Counted from the stretch's first letter, positions 24,178 to 37,100 are shown. The stretch: 64,000 nucleotides of DNA from Oscheius sp. JU75 (GCA_037178855.1 JASJZC010000001.1:6386001-6450000); one strand, 5' to 3'. Numbers and translations are program-made. Notes: a model not told the origin generated them from the sequence alone.

Positions 24178-25319
24178 TCACATTACAATGAACTGGAAGT
24201 CTAGAAGTTTGACTTCCGGATTGAGTTTGTCCTTTTTGATATCAACCACTTGGTTCCCAAATGTTATGTAGCCGAAAATGGTGCGGTAAGAGGCATATCC
24301 ATAGTCTGAAGGCATTGGCAGCTGGTCTTTTTCTTCTGATTTGTCTAGCAGAGGCAGATTGCGGACCTAGGGTAATCTTTCCAGCGGAGTAAAAACACCT
24401 ACTGCGTCAAAGAGCATCTTCTTCTTGTAGAAGGCGCAACACAGAAGGCTGTAAGTAATGAAGGGGTCATTGCCAACTTTCTGCAGCCGCATCCTTTGAA
24501 AAGGACCACGTGGACCCGGGGCGATAGCGTAAATGTCGTCTTGGGTTAGGTTGAGAAGCTCTCTTTGCCTAGAGGGAAAGTTCTTGAAGTCCATTGAAAA
24601 AGCGGTACCTTGGACTCATTTGCGATCCGGCGGCGGTGAATCGTTTAACGACAGATTCTTTGCAAATTCCACGCTCTACCAAATTGTCCATTGTATTCTT
24701 AATCAATATGTACCGAAGAAGTCTGGTTCCATACGTTATACGAGTTTTGAGCTATAATTTCGAAGGCGGCTTTCGTTCCTTGCTGTATATTGTTCTCGTC
24801 CAACTCCGGAGAATTTTTGAAAGCTTGCAATGTGGCATCTGCCTAAAGTTTAGGTTTGAGTATAACAAAAATATGCTGACCTGGGCCTTTCTAAAGACAT
24901 GTCTAATAATCATCATACCAAAAGGGACAATGTTTGCAAATCCTCTTTCTGGAGTCAGCTCTTTCTGTATTTTGATGTGCTTCAGTGAGTGAGAACACTT
25001 ACAACATGCATTATCTTTCCCATAAAGTTCCTGTCAATCATTGCAAATGGCTTTTCTTCTTCTGGCCAATCCCTCGGGTCAAATGGAAATCGTTGCCTGA
25101 TTTTCATAACAGTTTGCAACGTTTTGTCCTCCGATTTTGCTAGAGTCTTCTCGTGATCTAGACTTTCTTCAATTTCTGAATCAACATCATAGTTGGGGGA
25201 AAAATGCAAAACTTGCCTCCCACGTTTCTCCTCACGCTGCCGGCTGCTGATTTTGATATGTTACATGTTGGAGAATAGCTACTGGGCAGTGTGCGGAGAA
25301 AAAGATGTCGAAGTCGCAT
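24178..25319 (-). CDS. Mitochondrial MAIP1/Tim44-like protein
   Basis: The N-terminus MRLRHLFLRTLPSSYSPTCN looks like a mitochondrial presequence. Exon 1 ends GGGAG/GCAAGT, so the first intron is a GC-AG intron (acceptor GATTCAG). The body contains RFPFDPRDWPEEEKPF, IVPFGMMIIRHVFRKAQ, QGTKAAFEIIAQNSYNNT, NLVERGICKESVVKRF, LNLTQDDIYAIAPGPRG and YGYASYRTIFGYITFGN. The arrangement resembles MAIP1, the Tim44-like matrix protein that partners the m-AAA protease, rather than TIM44 or MRPL45 proper. Confidence in mitochondrial location is moderate and in the exact family lower. Intron joins were chosen by phase, one (near 24706-24742) having close alternatives. It converges with RPN8. Confidence 0.55.
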
Positions 25320-25838
25320 TCCTATCTGAAATTTACTGTGTTTTGGTGTGGAAAAAAAATGAATAGAATAATTGGCAAAGTATTCGAAACCAGTGAAAAG
25401 GTAACGGTAACAGGTGGTTAGCTAAAACTGATCGTGATGAAACAATCTGGGACTTCCAACATATCTCCATTTTACAGGCTCTCTCGGTGTCTGCCTTTTT
25501 GCTTAGAAACATAAAGAAAACAAACGGCTGCACGCCGTTTAGGGTGTAATTTGAAGCAGGAGGTTGAAATTTATTCTGTGATGACTTTGAACATATTTCA
25601 GTTGCTGGCTTTAGTGTTCTGGCTTTAATTTTCTCAACCTCGTCTTCTTTTAACATATAGAAACTACTACTGCTGCGCAGAAGCATATCCATCTACTTTC
25701 TGGCAGCTGTTAACTCGCGTAGTTTACGCATTGTATGATGTTACGCCCATATTTTTCACTACTTGTCTTTTTGTCCAGTTGCTCTGATAATTCTTTTCAG
25801 TCTTTAGGTTATTTATGACGCCGATTGGAGCCTAAACA
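25320..25838. other. Divergent intergenic region, MAIP1-like / RPRD
   Basis: A minus-strand frame of about 119 codons (25333-25692, beginning MDMLLRSSSSFYMLKEDE) is open here and could be an upstream exon of the minus gene. Adding it would bury the presequence, so I left it out. Confidence 0.3.
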
Positions 25839-27758
25839 ATGGTTGTTTCAGAAGAAAGTGTTATCCAGCGTTTTGAGGGGGTTCGTTTACTCTATTTTTA
25901 GCAACATTTAAAGTTTCCAGGCGCATGCAGCTACAAAAGAGGCTGTCGAAACAATCAGTCTTTGGATCCTCCACTATAAGGACAAACAGTCGATTGAGAA
26001 GATCGTCGATGTATGGATCCGAGTTTTCAAAAATGGTAATCTTTTATGCTCCAAAATCTAATTTCATTCCTTTTTAGCTTGTTCGGATTCGCACAGAACT
26101 GCCCTATTTTATATAATGAACGATGCTGTCCAGAATGCTAAGAGAAAACACATCGACTATCTCATACCGGCTTTCCAACCTGCAGTTTTGTCAGCAATTA
26201 CCGAGGCTCGAGGCTCGTCCAAAGTGAAGAAGGTTATGGCTCGTTGTATTGAAATCTTTCGCGAACGAGAAGTCTTCACCAAAGCCTCAGTGACTGCCAT
26301 GCAAAACATTCTTCGTAAGTCGTGAGATATGACTTATCTTCAACTAAAGATTTCAGATGGAACAGAGACTGGCGATATCGACGACGGATGTCTTGAGCTC
26401 AATAATAGCGAAGTTTGCATGAATATAGAAGCCTTTGACGAGGGATGCAAAGTTTCGGAAGAGCTGAAGGAGATTGTAATGAGGACGAACTTTGAGACTT
26501 TCAACATGCTGAAGCGTCGAGTAGTTGGTTTGTCTCGCCTTTTTCGTTTTGTTACAGAACATTTTAGACAAACGTGCTGCTTATTATGAGTTGGAAAGAA
26601 CCAAGGACGTGCAGGAGATTTTGACAGAGGTCCGTCACAGTCTGGAAGCACAGAAGAAACGAATGCTCGAGCTCGTTGAGACACTTGAGATCGCCAAACG
26701 ACTTTATTCGCACTCGTTAAAAGAAGTAGCTGTGGTTGAGGACGCCTATGTCAAGTATTACAAAGAGATAGCGGATACGAAGAGAGAGCTTTTGGATATG
26801 AAAACCAGCGGTGTTTATCCGGCTGCTACACCGCCTCGAGATTGTCCGAGTCCTACGGCCAATGATGATCTTTTCGCAGATGGTTTCTGTACGTTTCTAT
26901 TTTTTTTGTTATCCACTAGGTCATGGTTGACGTCTTTACTTCAGCATCTCCATTCCGAGACAACCAAGGAAGTACTGCGATGGATATGGAAATTGACGAC
27001 GAAGAACCGATGGCTGCAACGAGCGTCCCGTCAGCCATGAGTGTGGCAACGCCAGTGACAGCTTTTCCCCAGGTAAACCTTTTTGATATCATTCAACTCG
27101 TATGTTTCAGGAATTTAACCTGCCGCCGCCAAGCGGAGCTTCGAACATTCCACCACCAGGTGTTCTTCCAATGGCCTTCAACCTCCCTCCACCGCAGCTG
27201 GTTTCGCCTGCCGCCATGCCTCCTCCATACATTCCTGGCCTTCCGCCCAACTTTTCCGCTCCTCCGCCGTCCACTTCTGCACAGGATCTAAGACAGGCTC
27301 CTGGCTTTAATCAGCAGACGCCGCCAGTTGTAAACTCACAGGCTTTTGCCAGTCAGCCATCCGGTAGTCAGGAGACACCTTCAAGACATCAAACAGAGGT
27401 GATTTCGTTTCGAATTCGCCTCGAACTGTTTTTGTTTAGAGAACCACTTCTTACAGTAGCGAGCGGCGAGGTGATATACATGATAGAAATTTCGATGGAT
27501 ATCAGGATCGTCGCGACTCTTTCAACCACGGTAGACGTGGGGGCGGAGCAGACAGAAGTATGTCTTTTATTCTTTTTCAATTAATTTGCTTCTTTAGACA
27601 ACGGCTACGAAAGAGGAAACGGCGGATTCAGAAGAGATTCTTGGGACCGTAACAGCGACAACTACGGAGGACGCGATCGTGATGGAAGTAGAGGTTTCCG
27701 CGGTAGAGGCGGTGGAGGAAGCGGGTACCGAAAGGATCGTTGGGATCATCATTCTTAG
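25839..27758 (+). CDS. RPRD-type CTD-interacting-domain protein
   Basis: The first ~130 residues form a CID: GAHAATKEAVETISLWILHY, KDKQSIEKIVDVWIRVFK, HRTALFYIMNDAVQNAKRK, FQPAVLSAITEAR and KVKKVMARCIEIFREREVF, which binds phosphorylated RNA polymerase II CTD repeats, as in RPRD1/RPRD2 and worm cids-1. A coiled coil follows (RAAYYELERTKDVQEILTEV to AKRLYSHSLKEV), then Pro-rich low complexity and an RG-rich C-terminus (GFRGRGGGGSGYRKDRW). The RG tail suggests RNA binding. About eight short introns. It is the first of four same-strand genes spaced 200-330 bp apart, an operon-like arrangement. Confidence 0.82.
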
Positions 27759-27961
27759 ACTAGATCTCCCTTTATGTCAGTTCCTTAATGATCATATTGT
27801 TACATTCCCTATTCTTTTCCGTATATTTCTGCATTTTCTATGGTTTTTTTCACTTTGAAAGCTATGATATTTATTCTTATCGACTCACACAGCTGTTCAC
27901 CGCAGTCCACATACTTCCGCCTTTGGTTGATGTCGTTTTCAAATGTTCAGAATTCAGAAAT

Positions 27962-29847
27962 ATGGATCAAGGAACACTCGTAGATGGAGTAGAAGTCGAT
28001 AGATGTGGAGAGCGTGATGCCGGAGAAGAACCATCAACCGCGGAATCGGTAGCAGATGATGAGCAGGTTTTTCGGCTCCCGAAAGGGATTGTATTGGCGG
28101 ACCCCGTGAAGAATAGCCCTGAAGAGGTAGGTGAGCCTTTCAAACCTGAAAATTTCAATCAGATTTCGGAACTTCGTGGATTTTGGAGACGAACGCTGAA
28201 GGAACTGGGCATTACCAAGATTGTCGCACCAATGGTAGACCAAAGGTAGCCAATTTGTTGTCGATCATCTGTGTTTTAGTGAGCTGGCCTTCCGCATGAT
28301 GCTCCGCGACAACGGTGCTCATCTGACCTATACGCCGATGATTCATGCTCATCTGTTTGTTAACGATCATACCTACAGAAGAAACTCGCTCGCTTTCTGC
28401 AAGAAGGATCGACCCCTAATCGTCCAATTTTGCGCCAACAAGCCGGATACATTTCTAGCTGCTTGTCGACTCGTCGAGGGATATTGTGACGGTGTCGATC
28501 TCAATTTGGGATGTCCGCAGATGGTCGCCAAGAGGGGACGTTATGGAGCCTACCTTCAGGAGCAAGTCGATCTCGTCTGCGAAATGGTCACGGCAGTCAG
28601 AGACTACTGCAAACTGCCGATATCATGCAAAATTAGGATTCGCGATTGTCCGGAGGAGACGAGAGATTATGCAAAAAGGCTCGTAGAAGCAGGAGCCACC
28701 ATGTAAGTTCTAGAAAGTTTTGCCACTCTTCACTGTATTTCCAGGTTGACAGTTCATGGTAGAACTCGTGAGATGAAAGGAGGCGAGACAGGTGTAGCTG
28801 ATTGGGAGCGAATCAAGCAGATAGTCGACTGCGTCGATGTCCCAGTCATTGCTAACGGAAATATTCAGGTATTCCTGTACATTACGCTCTACCAGCTCAT
28901 TTTTCAGATGCCAGGCGATGTTGAACGATGCATAGCTGCCACAGGAGCCGTAGCTGTCATGTCTGCTGAAGGAATCCTCTACAATCCACTTCTCTTCGCC
29001 GAGCAGCACAAAGAATCGTGGGAAGTTGCGGCTCAATATCTGGACTACGCTAGAAGATTTCAAGCCGGAACGAGTGCTGTCAGAGCTCACGTATTCCGGA
29101 TTATGCATCACAGTCTTCTCGAATTTGCTGATCTTCGTCTTCGTGTTTCTACTGAACACCGCTTGGAGGATTTTGAATCAGTTGTGGAGGAGGTACGTCG
29201 CCGAGTTCGAGAATTAGCCGACCCACTCGTTGGACAGACGGCCACCGAGACAGCTCTATCCCTATTCAGCAAAATACGGTATTTGTATCTATTAGTTTTC
29301 TCTGAACATCTGAGTTTTAGAGGAGGAGAGACCCTCGATACTGTAAAAGTAGCTCTAACTCCTCACTGGCTCTGTAAACCTTATTTCCGACTCCCAGAGA
29401 AAGTGAAGGAAGCAATGCTCGCAGAAGGAGAGAAATCCTACAAACAGCAGCGGAAAGAGGAACTCCAAAAAAAGGCTGACAAGCTTGGGATTTCCATAAA
29501 GTAAGCTTTACTTTCCTCGTTATAAAAAATCACGTTTAGGCAGGCGAAAAAACGAGACAAGAGGAAGATTCAACACGAAAAAGTGTTGATATGCAAAAAG
29601 GCCAAGTTTCCGCCATGTGAACGATGCACGCAGCCAGCTGGGCAGGGATGTCGACAGAAAATGTGCAAGCGGTGCTGCAAATACATAAGCAAGCAGCAAC
29701 GGCTCGATTGTGGAGGTAAATTATTTTGAACTGAAAATAGTGTAGATTATCAACTAGACAAATTACCTGTTTTCAGCTCACAAGGCGAGATGGTCGCATC
29801 TTCCTCCTATTGAAGCCGCTTCAGCCGAAGTCGATCCTGTCTCGTGA
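27962..29847 (+). CDS. tRNA-dihydrouridine synthase 1-like (DUS1L)
   Basis: A flavoenzyme reducing uridine to dihydrouridine at U16/U17 of tRNA. The Dus barrel starts ITKIVAPMVDQSELAFRMM; PLIVQFCANKPDTFLAAC, GVDLNLGCPQMVAKRGRYG (with the conserved catalytic Cys), LPISCKIRIRDCPEETRDYA, LTVHGRTREMKGGETGVADW and VPVIANGNIQMPGDVERC all match DUS1. The C-terminus carries a Cys-rich zinc-binding segment (CERCTQPAGQGCRQKMCKRC) as in other animal DUS1L. Seven or so short introns. It begins 203 bp after the RPRD stop, compatible with downstream position in an operon. Confidence 0.92.
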
Positions 29848-30064
29848 TCGCAATTATTGTTCATTTCTCATCTAGTCGTATTTGTTGATTTTCTACTTTT
29901 GTTATTGTTCGTTCCTTGAGATGCGGGTACATAGTTCTATGTCAGAAAAAGTTGTTATACTTCGAGTTTCCTTTAAAATCACTTGGTTTGGGAACCACTT
30001 TCTACCTTTGCATTCTCCTGATGTCTAAATGTTCTGGATTCAGGCTCGTTTCTTTTCCCCGAAG

Positions 30065-30937
30065 ATGCAGATGCACGACGATATGAAGCATACCCTGTAA
30101 ATTTTTTTTAGGTCGTGTAGATCAAACGTTCTGTTCAGGAACCCGACTTGCACCGGAACTTCGGTGTTTGCAGTCAAGTACGATAGCGGTGTTGTTGTAG
30201 TCACGGACAAACTCGTCGCCTACGGCAAGAGCGCCCGCTACAAGGTGAACTTCTTTATTTTTCGAACAATAAGGGAATTTAGAACGTCTCCCGCCAGTAC
30301 AAGGTCAACGATAACATCATCATCACATTCGGAGGAGATCATGCTGACTTCCAGTGGCTCCAGAACGTCATTGAGCGTCAAGTTCTCTTCTGGGAATCTG
30401 TCGGCCAGGACATCACTCCCAAGACTCTTCACTGCTACCTGACCAGTCTTCTCTACTCGAAGCGCTGTCAAATGAACCCTGTTTGGAACACTCTTGTCGT
30501 GGCTGGCGTCGAGGAGGAGGAGAAGAACAACAAAGAGACCAGCACACCGTTCCTTGGAGTCATCACCCAGAAGGTTTTTTTTTACATTAAACTCAATCGT
30601 CTTACATCTCATTTAAGGGAGTTGCTTACACCATCGATTCTGTTGCAACGGGAATGGGAGCCATGTTGCTGAACCAGGCCATTGAGGATGAGTACAGAAA
30701 GAAGGTTGGTCCTGTTTTTTTCTTTGTAAATAAGAGTTTCAGAACGGTAAGCTGACAAAGGAAGAGGCCAAGAATGTCGCCAAGAAGGCCATCGAACTGG
30801 CAATCTACCACGACTGTGTTGCCGACAACGACTTTGAGGTTGGAACTGTCGATGCTACGGAAGGAGTGACTCTTGGCCAACAGGAGACCGTTATTGGAGA
30901 CTGGAGCATCGCCGAGACCAACTGTCAGTACGAGTGA
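30065..30937 (+). CDS. pbs-7: 20S proteasome subunit beta type-4 (PSMB4)
   Basis: A non-catalytic beta subunit of the 20S core. The fold is clear from [97 protein letters not shown] and [15 protein letters not shown], in line with PSMB4. There is no active-site threonine directly after a Gly cleavage site. The leader here is very short ([11 protein letters not shown]), shorter than mammalian PSMB4 propeptides. The first intron (43 bp) interrupts the Leu codon before NPTC. It lies 217 bp after DUS1L in the same-strand cluster. Confidence 0.93.
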
Positions 30938-31267
30938 AGAAGATACCCGGTTCCTCCTCTTTTTATTTATAAACGTGAATTGTAAGTTTGTGGACGACTT
31001 CCTGTTTATCTAAAGTAAATCTTTCCAATGTATCGTCTTCCTATGTGTTCTAGAAACGACTGCTTCGTATCAGCTCACTTCTCTGATTCTCATCTGTTTG
31101 AAGTAATTTTGATTGTGCTGTTGGAGGTAAATACGCTTGTTTACTCCTGGCACCGAGTTGTTTTGCTGGAAAATCGATAATGGTTTTCCGCCACATCTTT
31201 TTTGCTCTCAAACTTGTCCTTCGTCTATTTCCAGTTTCAAATAGCGTTTAAGGGTGGCCCTCTTTTT

Positions 31268-31763
31268 ATGCTTGGCTCACTTGTGCGTAATTCCGTACTA
31301 GTTACAGTCAGCCGTCGTATCCTCGCCACGATGCCCCTAAACGCCTTGGCCGATGTCGATCTTGATCCAGAAGGCACCTTCAAGTACATCCTTATAAATG
31401 TGAGTGTTTTTACATAAAGAGCCCAATCTATAGCTCACAATTTAGTGTAAAGAGGGCACCGAGTCAAAGTACATTGTTAGAGGATACGGACGCTGTCATT
31501 TCCATGCGGATATTTACGACGAGGTCAAGTCGAAGCAGAAGTCGGCCGACGTCAAGACGAAATGTGTTGGAGGTGGACGTATCAGACACACTCCGGACAA
31601 AAAAGAACTCTTTGTATATGGATATTCACAGGCAAGTCGGTCGTTCTGGCTATGACAAATCTGTTTTCAGGGCTACGGACAAGCCGACCACAGCATTGCT
31701 GTTGAGATCTTGAAAAAGGCCTATCCTGATTACGACGTGTCCTTCTCCAACGACGGCTATTAA
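31268..31763 (+). CDS. phip-1: 14 kDa phosphohistidine phosphatase (PHPT1/janus)
   Basis: A small phosphatase that removes phosphate from histidine. CHFHADIYDEVKSK carries the catalytic histidine, VGGGRIRHTPDKKELFVYGY and SQGYGQADHSIAVEILKKAY follow, and it ends PDYDVSFSNDGY, the canonical PHPT1 C-terminus. Two short introns. There are two starts in frame, at 31268 and 31331. The upstream one adds a basic, hydrophobic leader (MLGSLVRNSVLVTVSRRILA) that could be a mitochondrial presequence or simply 5' UTR. I give the longer form. Last gene of the same-strand cluster, converging with VPS28. Confidence 0.9.
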
Positions 31764-31917
31764 TTTTACGACGGACCCTTTGTTGATTCTAATTTCGTCG
31801 GAAGTTAATGTATTTTTATTCTCAAAAAGTTTATTGTTCGTTATGTAGCAATGTCAGCTTTTACAGATAAAGATTTGTATACAAATAAATACAACACAAA
31901 AAGTTGGGAAAGTTTTT

Positions 31918-32734
31918 TCAATGTTTCTGCTCGTTGAGGAATTTAATGAAAGCAGCGTAAGCAGATTCCAACTCGTATATCATCTGCCTGGCCTCCTCGT
32001 CTGTGAGTTCTTGAGATGCTTGCATCTCTTTCAGCTTCGCGTGCCTGTGAGTACGTTATTTGAATAGGGAGTTGGGAACTAACCATTTTTTGATAGTTTT
32101 CTTGCTGTCAAAATCTTCCGGAAGACGACTGACTACTAAAATGGACGTGTAGAGTTCATTCAAATTGGGGAAAAGTTCGTCGACAGCTCTGACTCCCAGC
32201 TTCAGTTGATCGAAGCATGTGATGAATATCTAAATGTTGGTCAATTAGAAATAGACATATAGATGGATAACCTCGACAATACTGGCAATGTTTTTGAGCA
32301 TATTTCCCTTGTCGTCTTTTATCGTGATAGGACGGCCCTCCCGAATTCGTTCTAAGGCAGCTGGACAGTGAAGACGATATTTGGCGGCGAACTGCTCCAC
32401 CTCGGTACCGTGAACGAGACGCATAGCAACCTGAAAAAAAGTTGTAAACAAAGTATCTGATGCCTAGCTCTGGTACAGCTTGCATCCGAGAACATTTGCA
32501 GTAAAGTGCAACACGCAAACAATTAAAAACAGAGTGACTCACTTTATGCTGGTCAAGAAGTTTGAAGCATTCGGTTTTGTACTCGTCGGGGGTCACTTGA
32601 TCCTTGCTGAACATCTTTTCCAAGCATTCCAAGGCTGTCAGCACGGCGAACAGCTCTCCCATGTTCTCCATCTGCTCCCGCTCGTGATGATTTTCGTACA
32701 GACGAATTTCGCGCAACAGATTATTGTTAGCCAT
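31918..32734 (-). CDS. vps-28: ESCRT-I subunit VPS28
   Basis: Part of ESCRT-I, which sorts ubiquitinated cargo into multivesicular bodies. The VPS28 core is intact: EIRLYENHHEREQMENMGEL, ALECLEKMFSKDQVTPDEY, KYRLHCPAALERIREGRPIT, IKDDKGNMLKNIASIVEV, and the C-terminal four-helix domain (DELFPNLNELYTSILV to QMIYELESAYAAFIKFLNEQ). About 210 residues, the normal length. Four exons with introns of about 45-100 bp. The ATG gives MANNNLLREI. Confidence 0.94.
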
Positions 32735-32962
32735 GCTCTGAACGGGTGCTTATTGAAGAGTAAGCAGAACAAAGAAAGAAAGATGCAGACTAAATGAAAG
32801 ACAGCGTGACTCATTTCCCTTTTTACCTCTACGTACGTAATTGCGTAATGTTTCAAATCTGACGGCGCTAATATATTTGTCAGCCACGTTCAAGCAATTC
32901 AATTTCCTGTTTCTCTTTTTTGAAATCGTTTTCCTTCAGCTTTTCACACAAAAAAATTTAGA

Positions 32963-33992
32963 ATGGTCGTTTTCGAGTGCAATTCGGATGCTGACTACCG
33001 TCAACAGATGGGAACTGCTGGACAGAAGCCCGTCATTGTTGATTTTTCGGCTACATGGTGTGGCCCGTGCAAAATGATTGCCCCGGTCTTCGAGCAGCTA
33101 TCAAATCAGAATCCCACCATGCTCTTCTTGAAGGTGGACGTAGACAAGTGCGAAGGTTTGTTGTTCAGATACAAGCAGCGAATTACTGGATTTCAGAAAC
33201 AGCAATGACGAACGGCGTCAGTGCCATGCCCACTTTTATCGTCTTCCACAATCAGAAGAAAGTTGACCAATTCAAAGGAGCCAATGTGGAAGAGCTGCAG
33301 AAAACTGTCGACAAATGGAGCCGAGTTGCCGCCGGAGCTGGTGATGGTGAAGATGATCTCGTTCCCGGCCAGATGAATCTTTCTGGATTCATCGAGAAGC
33401 CACAAGTCGAGTGCCTGAATGGATGTGATGATACTCCGATCAGAGAGTTTCTCGATAGTAAGTGGACCACTTTTTATCATCCTTGTACCCAATTTCCAGA
33501 GCCTAGCGCTATTCTCCGGTCTGATTGTGATGAGCAGCTCATTATTACTGTTCCCTTCATACAACCCGTCAAACTGCATTCCATTTTCGTCAAGGTTCGT
33601 GGACTTCACTTTAGCAACTTCCATTTCTAGGGGGTCGGAGGCAAGACTCCCAAGAAGATTCGCATTTTCTCGAATCTGCCGAAAACCCTCGCCTTTGACG
33701 ATGCTCTTGGGGTCGAGCCTATTCAAATAATCGAGTTGGGAGAAACTGCTCGTAAGTATTGTCCCATTATCTCTTGCTATTCGCATATTTTTCAGGTGAC
33801 GGCGAGGTTGTCAATCTCAAGTTCGTGAAGTTCCAAAACGTGCGCAATGTGCAGCTCTTCATCGAGGACAATCAGGAAGGCGGCGAGGTCACTGAGATTC
33901 AGGAGATACGATTCTACGGCGCTGCTGTTAACGCCACCAACATGGACAACTTCAAGCGTGTTTCCGGCAAGAAGGGTGAAAGTGGCTTCTAA
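32963..33992 (+). CDS. Thioredoxin-like protein 1 (TXNL1) with PITH domain
   Basis: The N-terminal thioredoxin domain has the active site [10 protein letters not shown]; the cis-proline loop is [20 protein letters not shown]-terminal PITH domain follows from about residue 120: [55 protein letters not shown] and [19 protein letters not shown]. This layout is TXNL1, a cytosolic redox protein bound to the 26S proteasome, and worm txl-1 has the same form. Four short introns. A long pyrimidine stretch with TTTCAG and AATTTAG lies just before the ATG. It diverges from VPS28 with about 230 bp between. Confidence 0.93.
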
Positions 33993-34194
33993 CTGAATTT
34001 CTCTTCCTTTTTCCACTTTTTTTTACTTACGATCTTGAGTTGTTTTTTCCCGTAATCGTGTTGCTTGAAACGGCGTAATTTGTGTACTGTATTCGAAAAA
34101 TTTCATCTTTCCAATCTGTATTTTCTTAGCAAGGGGGTAGTTGCCCAGAAGATATCACAACAGTGTTAAATGCTTAGAAACATATTGAAGCTCA

Positions 34195-37100
34195 GATGGA
34201 TGTTGAAAGACTGATGAAAGATCTGACGGTGGAGCAGCTGGAAAGCATCCACGCAGATTTACAGTTAGTTCTCCGTCCATTAACTAAATTGAATAATCTC
34301 TAGGACCAAAATGGAGGGAAAACGAGAAGAACTGAGGGACATGGTCGGCAGAAGATATAGAGATGTACTTGAAGCTTCCACTGAGGTTTCTTTTTGATTG
34401 AAGCTGGGTAATGGCCATTTAGGTACGACAAGTCCGTGCTCTGGCCGATTCCCTCGCCTCAGCTATCGGGCAAGCACGTTCCACCCAAAGTGTCCTAAAC
34501 GCTCGTCCCGTTCCTCGAGGACATCACGCCATCGTCCAGAAATTCATAGCCTTACATCATCTTCTTCCTCTCGTCGGTAAGCAGCACTTTTTTCATTAGA
34601 AGCACGCGTTACAGGAGATGAAAGCGGAGACGGTCTCTGTGATGCTTACGCTGTTCTGCTGGCCGAAAATATCCATCGTCAACTGCTCTCCGACACAATT
34701 TCTCCTCAGATGCAAAAGGTTGTGGCCGGGTTGACCCAGAGAATCATTCGTACAAAAAGTGCGCTGATTGTGGAGCTACAAGAAGAACTAGGAGAACTAC
34801 GCGAGCCGGACTGGGTCATCAATCAACTCATCGCAATCACGATGCTGCAGGAAGGGGATATGCAGGAATTGCTTGACTTGTACCTCAACTCGAGAAAAGT
34901 AAGCTATTTCAAGCAGCAGAATGATACAGTAATCTCAGAAATACATCGATTCTCTCGTCCAGACATCTATTTCTGTCCTTTCACTGGTTGACGAGATCAA
35001 ATCCACTCTCAACGTGGTCTATCTGCTCTTCATTCAAGGAGATTTAAGTCGGGCTCTCCAAGGAGTCTCCTCGGCACATTACAGGCCCAGTAAGACATGT
35101 TTCCGCTTATAAATTAGCCAAAGTTTCCAGAAACTATCGAGGCTCTGATTGGCGATCAGGCCTTTTCATTCGGAAAAATGATGACGGCTGAAATTGAGAA
35201 GCTTAACAGGGCTCAAAGAGAACGGAAAACGGCTCAGATTTTAACGAGCAAGATCAGTGACAGATGTACAGGATGGTTGGACGAGTAAGCCGTTAAAATT
35301 ATCGTGGATCCATATATTTCCAGAGTCTGCTCGACTGGTTACGACTACGTTGCTTCAATTTGCTCGTTCTATGAGAAAACGACTGATATCATCGAGTTTT
35401 TGACAGCTCTCGGCAGTGTGATTAAGGAGGATTGGCCGAAGATTGCCGAGACCAAGACCAGAATCTACCGTCATCTTTTCAAAACGGTCATCATCGATAA
35501 ATTCAAGGTTCATTATCCTCCATTTAGTAACATTTACCAAGTTCAGAGTCTGGTCGGTCGCGATCTACAGCAAATTGAGCAGAATCTTCTCCAGCATTTG
35601 CCGAATGTCTCGACAGCTCCTTTGCCGTTATTCGAAAAACGAACAGGCAAATTTGATGCTCTTCTAGGAGTCGGCATTTCGAGTGGACTGCAAGAGTAAG
35701 CTTCACGAAAGTTTTATTCACAGAGATCTTTAGAATAGTTGTTCTCTTCTTCGATGCCGTCCAAAAGGTGAGAGAACAATGCTCGAAGTACGAGAAGATG
35801 GCCATGGATGAGAGGGTCGAAGTCATCCGAGAGGGGTTGGCACAAGATTTCATGGAAATCCTCAAACGGTAGGCCATTTTATTCACATTACCTAATCGTT
35901 AACAGGCTTTCCTTGCCGTCCAACGCATCTCTTCAAGATGCTTCCAGTCATCTCTCTCGTGCTCGTCTCTGTCTCGCTCTCCTTCATACCGATGCCAATA
36001 CGATGTGTCTGACGCTGAACAAGGAAGGCGAACGTATCAGTCAAGTCAACAAAATACTGCACACGGCGATAGAAGATGCTTTGAGGCGAGTTTCTAACTA
36101 TATACACTTCTTTATTAGACACTTCTGGCAAACCCGTACAGTAAGCGGGATATTTTCAATCTTTTCACCTAGTTGAGATCATCACGGGGGCAATCTATAA
36201 CATAGTTCAACTTTCTCTCGAGGGATGGGAATTGCTGTAGAGTTCGCGAATGTTCTTGAGCAGGTGATTGAATGGTTTGCTCATAGAACAACGACGAAAG
36301 TAATACTCGTAGGCAAAAGGCTCTCCGGGCATTTGATTGACCGATTCCATCATCGTTTTCACAAACTGCTTATCCTTTTCCGTATTGTCGAGTTCCAGCC
36401 ACACATCGGCTATGGTCTTTATTTCGTAGAGCGAACCGAAGTCTTCGGAAATCTGATCGAATCAATAGTCACATATAATTGACACTCACCTCTTCCTGGG
36501 GTCCAAACTTTTCCATTAGGGAGTCTCTCATAAGCACAGTCGTTCCTTCTCGAACATTGTTGCAGATAGTGCTCTTTAACAGCTCCCTAGTGAACTAAAA
36601 TTTTCATCTCCACAAACAACTTCCGTGTTCCTACCTTTCGTTCCGGGATCTCACAGATGGCAATCTGGTCCGTCTGCCAGCAGATGAGCACGAGACGCGA
36701 GGTGAAATGCCGCTCACGTCGATTGCGATGCTTAGCACTGACGTCCTCAGTGTGAAATGTCTCGAGGATTTCCACGTTTGTTCCTGGTCCGCCTATTTGA
36801 CCGCGGGATGCTTTTAGTTGACACCTGGAGGGAATTATGGAGATCGGTTTATTGAATTAATCAAACCAGCTCTGGATATGGTCGCGAATAAAGCCAATCG
36901 TATTGTGAATTGTCTCCTCTACGAGTCTGTACTCGCCTAGTAGCCGGTTATATTCCGTCGCTGTGTAGCCAGGGTTCTCGCACCAAATTAGCATGAAAAT
37001 GAAGAACTGAAGTTTTCTTGTGGAGACGTTAATATTCTAGCTCACCTTGTTCATTGGCATTCGTGAATAGAACAGGAAAGTGCCTTCGTACACGGAAATC

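Noticed and set aside
25333-25692. Minus-strand ORF of 119 codons
   Set aside because: Could be an upstream exon of the MAIP1-like gene, but adding it would bury the mitochondrial presequence. No family recognised.
36086-36205. COG1 ending here by read-through, with a stop next to that of the transposase gene
   Set aside because: Clear COG1 C-terminal sequence resumes at 39997 and joins in phase, and the apparent acceptor TTTATTAG is the poly(A) signal of the antisense gene.
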